DNA of 64,000 nucleotides from JAXMAO01 sp046350375 (GTDB lineage: Bacteria; Planctomycetota; Phycisphaerae; UBA1845; UTPLA1): assembly GCA_046350375.1 (NCBI GenBank), contig JAXMAO010000006.1, positions 1-64,000 on the forward strand, given 5' to 3'. The stretch's first letter is position 1. The number at the start of each line of letters is the position of its first letter. Made by a program: the position numbers and the translations under genes. This document shows, piece by piece, positions 45,398 through 53,075 of the stretch. Under the pieces are notes generated by a model, which saw only the letters and a list, made by a program, of their open reading frames with translations, was not told where the DNA came from and did not search any database.

Positions 45398-46582
45398 TCA
45401 GCGATCCACCTCGCCCATCACCACGTCGATGCTGCCGACGATGGCCGCCACGTCGGCCAGCAGGCAGTCCCGGCACACGTGGTTCGTGATGCTCAGGTTG
45501 CAGAAGCTCGGACCGCGCGCCTTCACCCGCGCCGGAATCGCCGAGCCGTCGCCCTTCACGAAGAAGCCGAGCTGGCCGCGCGGGTTCTCAATCTCGTAAT
45601 AGACCTCGTCATCCGGCAGCTTGAGCGTCTTGCCGGCCTTGCTGCGGAATTCGCCCGGCGTGCCCGATAGCAGGTCGAGCGCCTGGCGAATGATCCGCAC
45701 CGACTGCTGCATCTCGCAGATGCGGACGAAGTAGCGATCCCAGCAGTCGCCGACCTGGCCCTTGGCGCCCTGGCCGATCGGCACGTCGAACTCGAACTGC
45801 TCATAGCCGCAGTCGGGCTGCACCTTGCGCAGGTCCCAGCGGATGCCGCTGCCGCGCAGGCAGGGACCGGTCAGCCCCCAGGCGACGGCATCGGCCGCGG
45901 AGATGACGCCCACGTTGGCCGTGCGCTTGATGAAGATGTGATTGTAGGAGAGCAGGTTGTTGTACTCGACCACCTTGGGCTCGAAGTAATCGAGAAACTC
46001 GCGGCAGACATCGATGAACCGCTCGGGTAGGTCGTGCGTGACGCCGCCGATGGTGATGTAGCTGTAGGTCAGCCGGGCGCCGCAGGCGGCTTCGAACATA
46101 TCGAGGATGCGCTCGCGCTCGCGGAAGGCATAGAGAAACGGCGTGAAGGCGCCCATGTCCAGCCCGTAGGCGCCCATCGAGACCAGGTGCGACGCGATGC
46201 GGTTCAGCTCGGCAAACACCACGCGAATGGCCTGGGCGCGCTTCGGCACCTCCATCCCGGCGAGCGACTCGACCGCCAGCGCAAACGCCAGGTTGTTGTT
46301 CATGCCGGCCAGGTAGTCCATGCGGTCGGTGTAGGGGATGTACTGGTAGGGGGCCAGGTTCTCGCCGATCTTCTCGGCGCAGCGGTGCAGGTAGCCGATG
46401 TGCGGCACCGCCTCGAGCACCATCTCCCCGTCGGTCCGCAGGACGACGCGCAGCACGCCGTGCGTGGCCGGGTGCTGCGGTCCCAGGTTGACCAGCATCT
46501 CCTCGGTGCGGACGTCGCCTTGTTCGGCCCGGTCAGCGTCCAGCAGCAGGTCGGGTCGGGATTCGATCAGCAGGTCGGTCAT
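45398..46582 (-). CDS. nuoD: NADH-quinone oxidoreductase subunit D
   Basis: 394 residues. 49-kDa subunit of the peripheral arm, related to NiFe hydrogenase large subunits: 'NLGPQHPATHGVLRVVL', 'HIGYLHRCAEKIGE', 'YTDRMDYLAGMNNNLAFALAVE', 'CLRGSGIRWDLRKVQP' and the C-terminal 'DVVMGEVDR'. It forms the quinone site with NuoB. It is separate from nuoC (not fused) and is the last gene of the first nuo block. Confidence 0.97.
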   Translation of the reverse strand: MTDLLIESRPDLLLDADRAEQGDVRTEEMLVNLGPQHPATHGVLRVVLRTDGEMVLEAVPHIGYLHRCAEKIGENLAPYQYIPYTDRMDYLAGMNNNLAFALAVESLAGMEVPKRAQAIRVVFAELNRIASHLVSMGAYGLDMGAFTPFLYAFRERERILDMFEAACGARLTYSYITIGGVTHDLPERFIDVCREFLDYFEPKVVEYNNLLSYNHIFIKRTANVGVISAADAVAWGLTGPCLRGSGIRWDLRKVQPDCGYEQFEFDVPIGQGAKGQVGDCWDRYFVRICEMQQSVRIIRQALDLLSGTPGEFRSKAGKTLKLPDDEVYYEIENPRGQLGFFVKGDGSAIPARVKARGPSFCNLSITNHVCRDCLLADVAAIVGSIDVVMGEVDR

Positions 46583-46660
46583 ACGAAGTTACTCTCGCCT
46601 GTTCGCGCCGAGCGCGGCGCGATGTCGGACCCTCTGCTCGCCGCGCGTACCCGCGCCACA

Positions 46661-47224
46661 TCAGTGCACCGGCCGGGCCTGCCCCATCTCCGTCACCGCC
46701 GGGATGTCGTGATACTCCAGCGGGAACTCGTAGTCCTTCCGCAGCGGGTGACCGTCCCAGTCGTCGGGACACAGAATCCGCCGCGGATGCACCCCGGCGT
46801 GGTCCTCGACCGAGTCGGGATGACCCGTGAACACGATGCCGAGCAGATCATACGTCTCGCGCTCGTGCCAGTCGGCCGCCGGCCAGACGTGCGCCACGCT
46901 GGGCATCTGCGGCCGGTCGCGCTCCACCGCAACGGCGACCGCGAAGGCATGCCGCGACGACCACGGCTGCGCCGCATCGGCGCCGGGCTGCATCGACATC
47001 AGGTCGAACACGGCCACGAGCTGCTTGTCTTCGATCTGATCGACGCCGGTGATGCAGCGCAGCAGGTCGAACCGCAGCCGCGGGTCGTCGCGCAGAAACT
47101 CGGCCACCTGCGGCCACTGGGCCGGATCGACCATCACGTGCGGATGGCGCCCGGCCAGCTTCGCGTCGCGCACGGCCGCCGGAAATCGCTCCTTCAAGAT
47201 CGCCGCTATCGATTCAGCCGTCAT
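46661..47224 (-). CDS. nuoC: NADH-quinone oxidoreductase subunit C
   Basis: 187 residues. 30-kDa subunit signature 'WHERETYDLLGIVFTGHP' followed by 'RRILCPDDWDGHPLRKDY'. Peripheral-arm scaffold next to NuoD. ATG at 47224; 99 bp after nuoB's stop and 78 bp before nuoD. Confidence 0.95.
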   Translation of the reverse strand: MTAESIAAILKERFPAAVRDAKLAGRHPHVMVDPAQWPQVAEFLRDDPRLRFDLLRCITGVDQIEDKQLVAVFDLMSMQPGADAAQPWSSRHAFAVAVAVERDRPQMPSVAHVWPAADWHERETYDLLGIVFTGHPDSVEDHAGVHPRRILCPDDWDGHPLRKDYEFPLEYHDIPAVTEMGQARPVH

Positions 47225-47323
47225 GAGAGATCACCCGCTCGGGGAACTTCGCACTTCCGATGTCGCGCGGTCCGCGATCGATCCTCGCTGCGTTCCGCAC
47301 GCAACGCCCGCGCCGCGCCGGCC

Positions 47324-47848
47324 TCAGGCCGTCGCCAGCGCCTCTTCGGTCACCTTGCGCCACGCATCCTTCGCGACCGTCTGCCCGCGGATCTTGTCCT
47401 GCAGGCGCATCAGCCCTTCGATGAGCGCCTCGGGCCGCGGCGGACAGCCGGGCACATAGACGTCGACCGGCACCACCAGGTCCACCCCCTTCACCACGTG
47501 GTAGCCATGCTTGAAGTACGGGCCGCCGCCGATCGTGCAGGCGCCCATCGCCATGACATATTTCGGGTCGGGCATCTGGTTGTAGAGGCGCTTCACGCGG
47601 CTGGCCATCTTGTACGTCACCGTGCCGGCGACGATCATCAGGTCGGCCTGCCGCGGCGTGGCGCGAAACGCGCCCGAGCCGAAGCGGTCGATGTCGAACC
47701 GGCTGGCGCCGACCGCCATCATCTCGATGGCGCAGCAGGCCAGGCCGAACGTCATCGGCCAGATCGCATTCGACCGGCCCCAGTTGATGGCCCAGTCGAG
47801 CGAGGTGACGATCAGCCCTTCTTCGAATCGGTTCTCGATCCAGCTCAT
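47324..47848 (-). CDS. nuoB: NADH-quinone oxidoreductase subunit B
   Basis: 174 residues. PSST subunit carrying cluster N2: the tandem cysteines in 'FGLACCAIEMM', 'ASRFDIDRFG', 'MIVAGTVTYKM', 'GACTIGGGPY' and 'VPGCPPRPEAL' are all present. It passes electrons from the Fe-S chain to quinone. It starts 28 bp after the Uma2-type gene. Confidence 0.97.
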   Translation of the reverse strand: MSWIENRFEEGLIVTSLDWAINWGRSNAIWPMTFGLACCAIEMMAVGASRFDIDRFGSGAFRATPRQADLMIVAGTVTYKMASRVKRLYNQMPDPKYVMAMGACTIGGGPYFKHGYHVVKGVDLVVPVDVYVPGCPPRPEALIEGLMRLQDKIRGQTVAKDAWRKVTEEALATA

Positions 47849-47876
47849 TCCAGTTCCTTCGCGCCGCGTGGCTGCG

Positions 47877-48455
47877 TCATTCGGCTGCCCGATCCCAGAC
47901 GGCTGCCAGCTTCAGGGAAAACCCCTTCAGCACCCGCGACCGGATCGCCGGCTCGCGAACCTCGCCGCCGTGAAACAGCCCGGCACGGCGCCACCAGGCA
48001 TAGGCGCGTTGCCGACCGTCGGCGATGTCGAGCACCCAGTACTCCCGCACGCCGAAGCGCTCGTAGTCGTCGCGCTTGGTGTGGATGTCTTCCTGCCAGT
48101 TGCCGGGCGAAGTGATCTCAACCACCAGATCGGGCGCGCCATAGACATGACTGCGGATGATCGAGCGGCGCCGCCGCGAGACGAAATGGATGTCCGGGCG
48201 GCGGACCTCGCCTTCGGCGAAGACGACGTCAGTCTCGATGCCCACGACGCCGAGTTTGCGCTGCCGGACAAAACCGTCGAGTTGGGCGCCCACAAAAAGC
48301 GATACTCGTCCATGCGGGTGAAAGTAGGAGGGACTCAAGACGAGTTGTCCGCGAATCAACTCATAGCGACTGCCGTCGTCCGGCAGGCGCAGATACTCGT
48401 CGACGCTCAGCCGACGCGGCTTTCGATTTCGAGCTGAAACGGGCAGAGAGACCAT
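47877..48455 (-). CDS. Uma2-family (DUF820) putative restriction-fold nuclease
   Basis: 192 residues. PD-(D/E)XK-like core: 'EGEVRRPDIHFV' and 'APDLVVEITSPGN', followed by 'KRDDYERFGVREYWVLDI', the usual Uma2 order. The N-terminus has 'LSVDEYLRLPDDGSRYELIRGQLV'. The acidic residues of the nuclease fold appear intact. The family is expanded in planctomycetes and cyanobacteria; its biological role is not established. It lies between nuoA and nuoB on the same strand with gaps of 42 and 28 bp, so it is probably co-transcribed with complex I, which looks like an insertion into the operon. Confidence 0.88.
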   Translation of the reverse strand: MVSLPVSARNRKPRRLSVDEYLRLPDDGSRYELIRGQLVLSPSYFHPHGRVSLFVGAQLDGFVRQRKLGVVGIETDVVFAEGEVRRPDIHFVSRRRRSIIRSHVYGAPDLVVEITSPGNWQEDIHTKRDDYERFGVREYWVLDIADGRQRAYAWWRRAGLFHGGEVREPAIRSRVLKGFSLKLAAVWDRAAE

Positions 48456-48497
48456 CCGTGTAATCGTCCGATCTTCACGCGCGCTCGGCGCCTTGCA

Positions 48498-48947
48498 TCA
48501 CACCCATTGCCGTGCCGCGGCCGACATCCGCGCACCCGCGCCGTCGCCGCCCGCCGGCTTGCTCGTATGAACCGTCGACCGCACCCAGTCGAGATATCCG
48601 AAGCGCCACAGGTAGACAAACCCCAGCACGATGAACGCAAAGAAGAACAGCATGTCCCACAACGCGGCGATGCCCGCCTCGCGATAGACCACCGCCCACG
48701 GATAGAACAGCGCCATCTCGATGTCGAAGATGATGAAGACCAGCGCCACCACGTAGAACCGCAGGTCGAACTGCACCCAGCTCGAGCCGATCACCGGCTC
48801 GCCGCACTCGTACGCCGCGTCCTTCTCCGGATGCGGCAGCGTCGTCCGCACCAGCCGGCCGATCAGCAGCGGCGCCAGCGCCATGCCCGTGCCGGCCACC
48901 GTGAACAGGAAAAGCCCCAGAACCAGGTTCGAGCTTTCGTTGGGCAT
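48498..48947 (-). CDS. nuoA: NADH-quinone oxidoreductase subunit A
   Basis: 149 residues from ATG 48947 (a GTG three codons earlier is possible). Three transmembrane helices and the TM1-TM2 loop 'AYECGEPVIGSSWVQFDLRFYVVALVFIIFDIEMALFYPW', with the Cys and acidic residues conserved in NuoA. Has a ~30-residue polar C-terminal extension. 27 bp after nuoI. Confidence 0.95.
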   Translation of the reverse strand: MPNESSNLVLGLFLFTVAGTGMALAPLLIGRLVRTTLPHPEKDAAYECGEPVIGSSWVQFDLRFYVVALVFIIFDIEMALFYPWAVVYREAGIAALWDMLFFFAFIVLGFVYLWRFGYLDWVRSTVHTSKPAGGDGAGARMSAAARQWV

Positions 48948-48974
48948 CGTGAACACCTCGGCAGCCGCGGCCGG

Positions 48975-49574
48975 CTAGTGGGCCGGCGCAGGCTTCTTCG
49001 CGGCTTCGGTGGCAACCAGGGCCCGCTTCATCGCTTCCTGCACCGGCTCGGCGCGCTGCTGCCAGCGGGCCTTGCGCTCGGCCGCCCAGGCCGGAAGATT
49101 GTCGCGCTGCATCCAGATCGGCTCAGGCGTCTGCTTGCCGAGCTTCGCCAGCTCGGTGAACTCCACGATCATCTCGCGCCGCGTGTAGGCCGACAGGTCG
49201 TGGTTGTCACCCATGTGAATGCAGTCGGTCGGGCACGGCTCGGTGCACAGGGCGCAGAACATGCACTTGGCATAGTCAATTGCGTAGCGCGTCAGCGCGC
49301 CGCCGACCGCCTCGCCGGTCGCCTTGTCGATCTTCCGGGCCGCCGTCTTCTCGATGTAGATGCAGTCGACCGGGCAGGCCTTGGCGCACTGGTCGCATGC
49401 AATGCACTTCTCGGCCTCGAACCAGTGGAACCCGCGATAGCGCGGCTGCAGCACCGGCGCCATGTCCGGGTACTGCACGGTAATCGTCTTCGCAAAGCAG
49501 TACTTGAGCGTGATGCCCATGCCGATGGCGATGGACTTCACCGTGTCATAGATATCCGCGAAGTAGCGACCCAT
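48975..49574 (-). CDS. nuoI: NADH-quinone oxidoreductase subunit I
   Basis: 199 residues from ATG 49574. Two [4Fe-4S] motifs, 'CIACDQCAKACPVDC' and 'CMFCALCTEPCPTDC', which hold clusters N6a and N6b, with 'HDLSAYTRREM' after them. The first motif is preceded by 'RYRGFHWFEAEKC', as in the family. It has a ~50-residue Ala/Glu-rich C-terminal tail. It is the first gene of the locus here, whereas nuoI usually lies between nuoH and nuoJ. Confidence 0.95.
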   Translation of the reverse strand: MGRYFADIYDTVKSIAIGMGITLKYCFAKTITVQYPDMAPVLQPRYRGFHWFEAEKCIACDQCAKACPVDCIYIEKTAARKIDKATGEAVGGALTRYAIDYAKCMFCALCTEPCPTDCIHMGDNHDLSAYTRREMIVEFTELAKLGKQTPEPIWMQRDNLPAWAAERKARWQQRAEPVQEAMKRALVATEAAKKPAPAH

Positions 49575-49693
49575 GCCGCCTGTCTCCACGCCACCGGCGA
49601 TCGCGCCGCCGACCAAACTCGTTTCGCACCATTCTAGTGCGATATCGCCCGAACCGCCACGCGCCAGTGGCTTAACGCATCCAACCCGCCCCG

Positions 49694-51709
49694 TCAAAGC
49701 GATCCCCGCCCCGCGCCCCCCGGCGCGCTGCTCGGGCGTCGCTCGGCCGGCCTCGCGCCCGGCTCTGAAGCCGCCGGACGCAGCATCTCGCACACCGGCT
49801 GCAAGCGCGGATCGCGCTGCGCCACGCCGCGCAGCGCCGGATCCAGATCGACCGCGAGCTGCAAGTCCTTCACCGCGCTCGGCTCGTCATTCTCATGCAC
49901 CGCCACCAGCGCCGCCCCCAGCCAATAGACGCCGCGACCGGGTTGCAGCCGCGACGCCTCGCCCAGCTCACGCCGCGCGCCCGCGACGTCGCCCTGCTCC
50001 AGGCACGCCATCGCCAGCGAATACCGGTAGTCGGCCTGCTCCGGCTCCAGCTCCACGGCGCGGGCATAGGCCGGCAGCGCCTCGGCCGACTTCCCCAGCC
50101 GCGCCAGGCAGTTGCCGAGGTTGAACCACGCCTCAGGCCAGACTTCCCGTTCCGCCAGCGCCCGGCGATAGCTCTCGATCGCCCCGGCCGGGTCATCGGT
50201 CCGCGACCGCGCCAGACCCATGCAGAAGTGACCCTGCGGATGACGCGCGTCGAGCTCCAGCCCGCGCGCCAGCCACGGCAGCGCGTCGGCCGGCCGGTCG
50301 AGATAGATCAGCGCCTCTCCCAGCCCGAGGTAGCCGCGCCCCAGCGCCGGATCAAGATGCACCGCGCGCTGGAACTCCTCGGCCGCGCGGCGATAGTCAT
50401 CGCGCGTCAGATAGGCCTGCCCGCGGTGATAGCGGATCACCGCGTCGCCCGGAAAGCGCGCCACGACCGCGTCCCAGTAGCTCAGGCTGTCGTGCCACAC
50501 GGCCTGCTGGCGGACCGCCAGCCACGCCAGCAGCATCAGCGCGAACGACGCCATCCCCAGCGTTTCGCGCGGCCGCGCCTGCACGGCGTGCGCCGCCAGC
50601 AGCGCGACCGGCAGCAGCAGTGCCACCAGCGGCAGATAGACGAATCGATCGCCGGCGATCGCGTCCTGAAACCGCACCGCCCCCAGCACCACCGGGTTCA
50701 TCAACGCGAAGAAGCCCAGCACGCCCACCCAGGCGGCCGCGCGACGCCGGAAGATCGCCAGCGCCACCACCAGTCCGGCCGTGCCGACCACCCCCAGCAG
50801 GAACGGCGCGTTTGTGAGATGCACCTGCGCCACCGGCGGCGTTGGATATTGCGGGCAGAGCCCGGCCGGCCACAGCAGGCTCCGCAGATAAAAGACGATG
50901 TTGTGACAGACGATCAGCGCCGTCTGGCCGCGGCTGAACCGCGCGCCGGGCAGGTCGGCGCCGGCGGTCTGTGCCTGAGAGATCAGCGCCACGTAGCCCG
51001 CCAGCGCGGCGACGGCGAAGTATGGCCACTTCTCGATCAGCGTCCGCCGCGACAGCCGCCGATAGGGAAACACGTCGAGCATCAGCAGGAACAGCGGCAG
51101 CCCGAACGCCGTCGGCTTCGACAGCAGCGCCGCGGCGAACGGCAGCACGCCCGACCAGCCCGCGCGGCCGCGCCGCACGCCGCGGTCGTAGCACAGCAGC
51201 GTCAGCAGGCACAGCGCCGTGGCCAGCACGGTCTTGCGCTGCGCGATCCAGGCCACCGACTCGACCTGCATCGGATGGGCCGCGAACAGCGCCGCCGCCA
51301 GCGTCGCGCCGGCCAGCGAGCCGGTCCAGCGCTGCAGCAGCCGCCAGACCAGCACGGTCGACAGCGCATGCAGCAGCGCGTTGGTGGCGTGATAAACCGC
51401 CGGCCGCGGCTCGTGACTCGTGCCGTCCATCAGCCGATCGATCACCAGCGAGAGCATCGTCAGCGGCTGGTAGTAGCCCGAGACGGTGCTCGGCACGCGC
51501 CATTCGGAAAAGAACGCGCCGACCCGCGCCAGCGACGGGCGCAGCACGTAGGGATTGGTGCGGACGTACTGGTAGTCGTCGAGGTTGATCCAGCCGCTGC
51601 CCAGCGCCGGCAGATAGAGCACGAACGCGGCGGAAAAGAGCAGCGCGCCGCACGCCACCCGCCGGGATCGGCGGGGGGGCGGCGCGGCATGCAAGTCCGG
51701 TGGCGTCAC
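49694..51709 (-). CDS. TMTC-like membrane glycosyltransferase with C-terminal TPRs
   Basis: 671 residues. N-terminal half: about 10-12 transmembrane helices starting 'LLFSAAFVLYLPALGSGWINLDDYQYV', with the Asp-Asp of GT-C enzymes, then 'YYQPLTMLSLVIDRLMDG', 'HATNALLHALSTVLVWRLL' and 'ALFAAHPMQVESVAWIAQRK', motifs shared with TMTC O-mannosyltransferase-like proteins. From about residue 405 there are five or six TPRs ('VIRYHRGQAYLTRDDYRRAAEEFQRAV'). Planctomycetes and relatives carry many of these; bacterial activity is not established. It ends 119 bp before the nuoI start. Confidence 0.8.
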   Translation of the reverse strand: MTPPDLHAAPPPRRSRRVACGALLFSAAFVLYLPALGSGWINLDDYQYVRTNPYVLRPSLARVGAFFSEWRVPSTVSGYYQPLTMLSLVIDRLMDGTSHEPRPAVYHATNALLHALSTVLVWRLLQRWTGSLAGATLAAALFAAHPMQVESVAWIAQRKTVLATALCLLTLLCYDRGVRRGRAGWSGVLPFAAALLSKPTAFGLPLFLLMLDVFPYRRLSRRTLIEKWPYFAVAALAGYVALISQAQTAGADLPGARFSRGQTALIVCHNIVFYLRSLLWPAGLCPQYPTPPVAQVHLTNAPFLLGVVGTAGLVVALAIFRRRAAAWVGVLGFFALMNPVVLGAVRFQDAIAGDRFVYLPLVALLLPVALLAAHAVQARPRETLGMASFALMLLAWLAVRQQAVWHDSLSYWDAVVARFPGDAVIRYHRGQAYLTRDDYRRAAEEFQRAVHLDPALGRGYLGLGEALIYLDRPADALPWLARGLELDARHPQGHFCMGLARSRTDDPAGAIESYRRALAEREVWPEAWFNLGNCLARLGKSAEALPAYARAVELEPEQADYRYSLAMACLEQGDVAGARRELGEASRLQPGRGVYWLGAALVAVHENDEPSAVKDLQLAVDLDPALRGVAQRDPRLQPVCEMLRPAASEPGARPAERRPSSAPGGAGRGSL

Positions 51710-51736
51710 GTCGGGCGGCGAATCCGTTCGGCGCGG

Positions 51737-52957
51737 CTAGGCGAAGTAGCGCCGCGCCCGGGCGAAGATGGCGGCGTAGTCCAGCCCGTCCGCACACGCG
51801 GTCGACGCCCGCGCCAGCTCGTCGGCCGTCAGGTCGACCCGGCTGGCCGGCAGGCGGGCGTACAGCTCGCGCGCCGCGTCGCGATCGCCGTAGCGCTCGT
51901 AGTACATCACGCTGCGGGCGACGTCGTGCAATGCGTTCGGCCGGCCGACGGCGGCGGCACACTCGCCGCCGCAGCGCTCGCACATGGCGTGGTGCGGCCC
52001 GGCGGCATACAGCGTCCGCAGCAGGTCTCGGTCGGACGACGCGAGCGTCAGGCTGCGCGCCGCGGCGGTGTTCTCGTCGATGATCTTGATGTTCTCCATG
52101 TGCGAGGTCATGCCGGTCAGCCGCTCGTCCGACAGCACCGCCTTGACCACCGCCTGCTGGATGGAGATGTCGTCGGTCTTCAGCTTCTCCCATCGTTCCT
52201 TGAACGCCTTGGAGCTCTGCTGCGTCTTCATGGCAATCAGGCCGATGCCCGCCTTGTGACACTTGTCGATCGCGGCGTTCATCGCGTCGTTTTTTGTGGT
52301 GCGCGGGTCATACTTGAACATGATCGCGTCGACAAACCCGCCGGCCGCGGCGTTCTCCAGCGCCCGGGCCCGCACGTCGGCATGACACGAGAAACCGACC
52401 AGCTTCACCTTGCCGCTCTTCTTCAGCTTTTCGGCCGTCTCTTTCAGCTCCGGACTCTTGGGCCACTCGACCGCGCCCTCCGGGTACTCGCCGTCGCACA
52501 GCTCGTGCATGAAGAACAGGTCGATGTAATCGGTCTTCAGCGCCTTCAGCCGCTCGTCGACCATGTCGAGCATCTGCTTGGGCCCGTCGGTCGGGTGACA
52601 CTTGGTGACCAGGAAGATGTCCTTGCGCTTGCCGGTCCGCTCGAACCACTTGGCGACCTCGCGCTCCGACTGGCCGCGACCATAGCAGTCGGCCGTGTCG
52701 AAGTAGCGCACGCCGCACTCGTAGCTGTGGTCGAGCAGCCGCTGCGTGAGTCGCATGGCGCAGCCCTGGTTGAGCACGCTCACGGCGACGCCGCTCCGCC
52801 CCAGCTTGCGCGTCGGCAGCGGGCCCGCCGCCAGCTTGTCCTTGCTCGCTGCGGGCTCCAGTCCGCGCGCCAACGGCGCAGCGGCAATCACCGCCGCGGC
52901 GGCGCCGGCCTGAATGAACTCGCGTCGCGAAGTGGATGCGTCAATCCGTGGCTGCAT
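51737..52957 (-). CDS. Tat-exported aldo/keto reductase with C-terminal Cys motif
   Basis: 406 residues from ATG 52957. A twin-Arg signal 'TSRREFIQAGAAAAVIAAAPLA' marks export in folded form. The reductase barrel holds the catalytic set: Asp and Tyr in 'RYFDTADCYGRGQSE', Lys in 'LVTKCHP', His in 'FFMHELCDGEY'. The C-terminal region has 'HHAMCERCGGECAAA', three Cys that could bind a [4Fe-4S] cluster, as in related AKRs with a ferredoxin-like end. The physiological substrate is unknown. Periplasmic location means it would not use cytosolic NADPH directly, so a bound cofactor or an electron-transfer partner is implied by inference. Confidence 0.85.
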   Translation of the reverse strand: MQPRIDASTSRREFIQAGAAAAVIAAAPLARGLEPAASKDKLAAGPLPTRKLGRSGVAVSVLNQGCAMRLTQRLLDHSYECGVRYFDTADCYGRGQSEREVAKWFERTGKRKDIFLVTKCHPTDGPKQMLDMVDERLKALKTDYIDLFFMHELCDGEYPEGAVEWPKSPELKETAEKLKKSGKVKLVGFSCHADVRARALENAAAGGFVDAIMFKYDPRTTKNDAMNAAIDKCHKAGIGLIAMKTQQSSKAFKERWEKLKTDDISIQQAVVKAVLSDERLTGMTSHMENIKIIDENTAAARSLTLASSDRDLLRTLYAAGPHHAMCERCGGECAAAVGRPNALHDVARSVMYYERYGDRDAARELYARLPASRVDLTADELARASTACADGLDYAAIFARARRYFA

Positions 52958-53000
52958 CGGTTGGACTCCCGGGGCGGATCGGCTCGGTCCGCGAGCGGCG

Positions 53001-53006
53001 ATTGTA
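53001..53006 (-). promoter_or_regulatory. Putative -10 element (TACAAT) of the aldo/keto reductase gene
   Basis: TACAAT on the minus strand 43 nt before the ATG at 52957, in the divergent gap shared with the GT39-like gene. Confidence 0.4.
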
Positions 53007-53063
53007 TCTCGCCCCCGCACGCAAACAAAGCGCCGATTCCGCCGCGACCGTCCCGCTCCCGGC

Positions 53064-53069
53064 TATGAT
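53064..53069 (+). promoter_or_regulatory. Putative -10 element (TATGAT) for a leaderless GT39-like gene
   Basis: TATGAT ends 6 nt (GCGGCC) before the GTG at 53076, with no Shine-Dalgarno sequence. Spacing is identical to that before the EamA permease gene. Confidence 0.4.
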
Positions 53070-53075
53070 GCGGCC

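Noticed and set aside
49574..49694. A Rex-like site upstream of nuoI
   Set aside because: The gap has a TAGAAT hexamer but no GTGAA-n4-TTCAC palindrome.
49895..53068. A plus-strand open frame of over 1000 codons antisense to the TMTC-like and aldo/keto reductase genes
   Set aside because: Its translation is Arg/Gln/His-rich without hydrophobic or catalytic motifs, and the opposite strand encodes two well-conserved proteins; it is a GC-rich third-position shadow.
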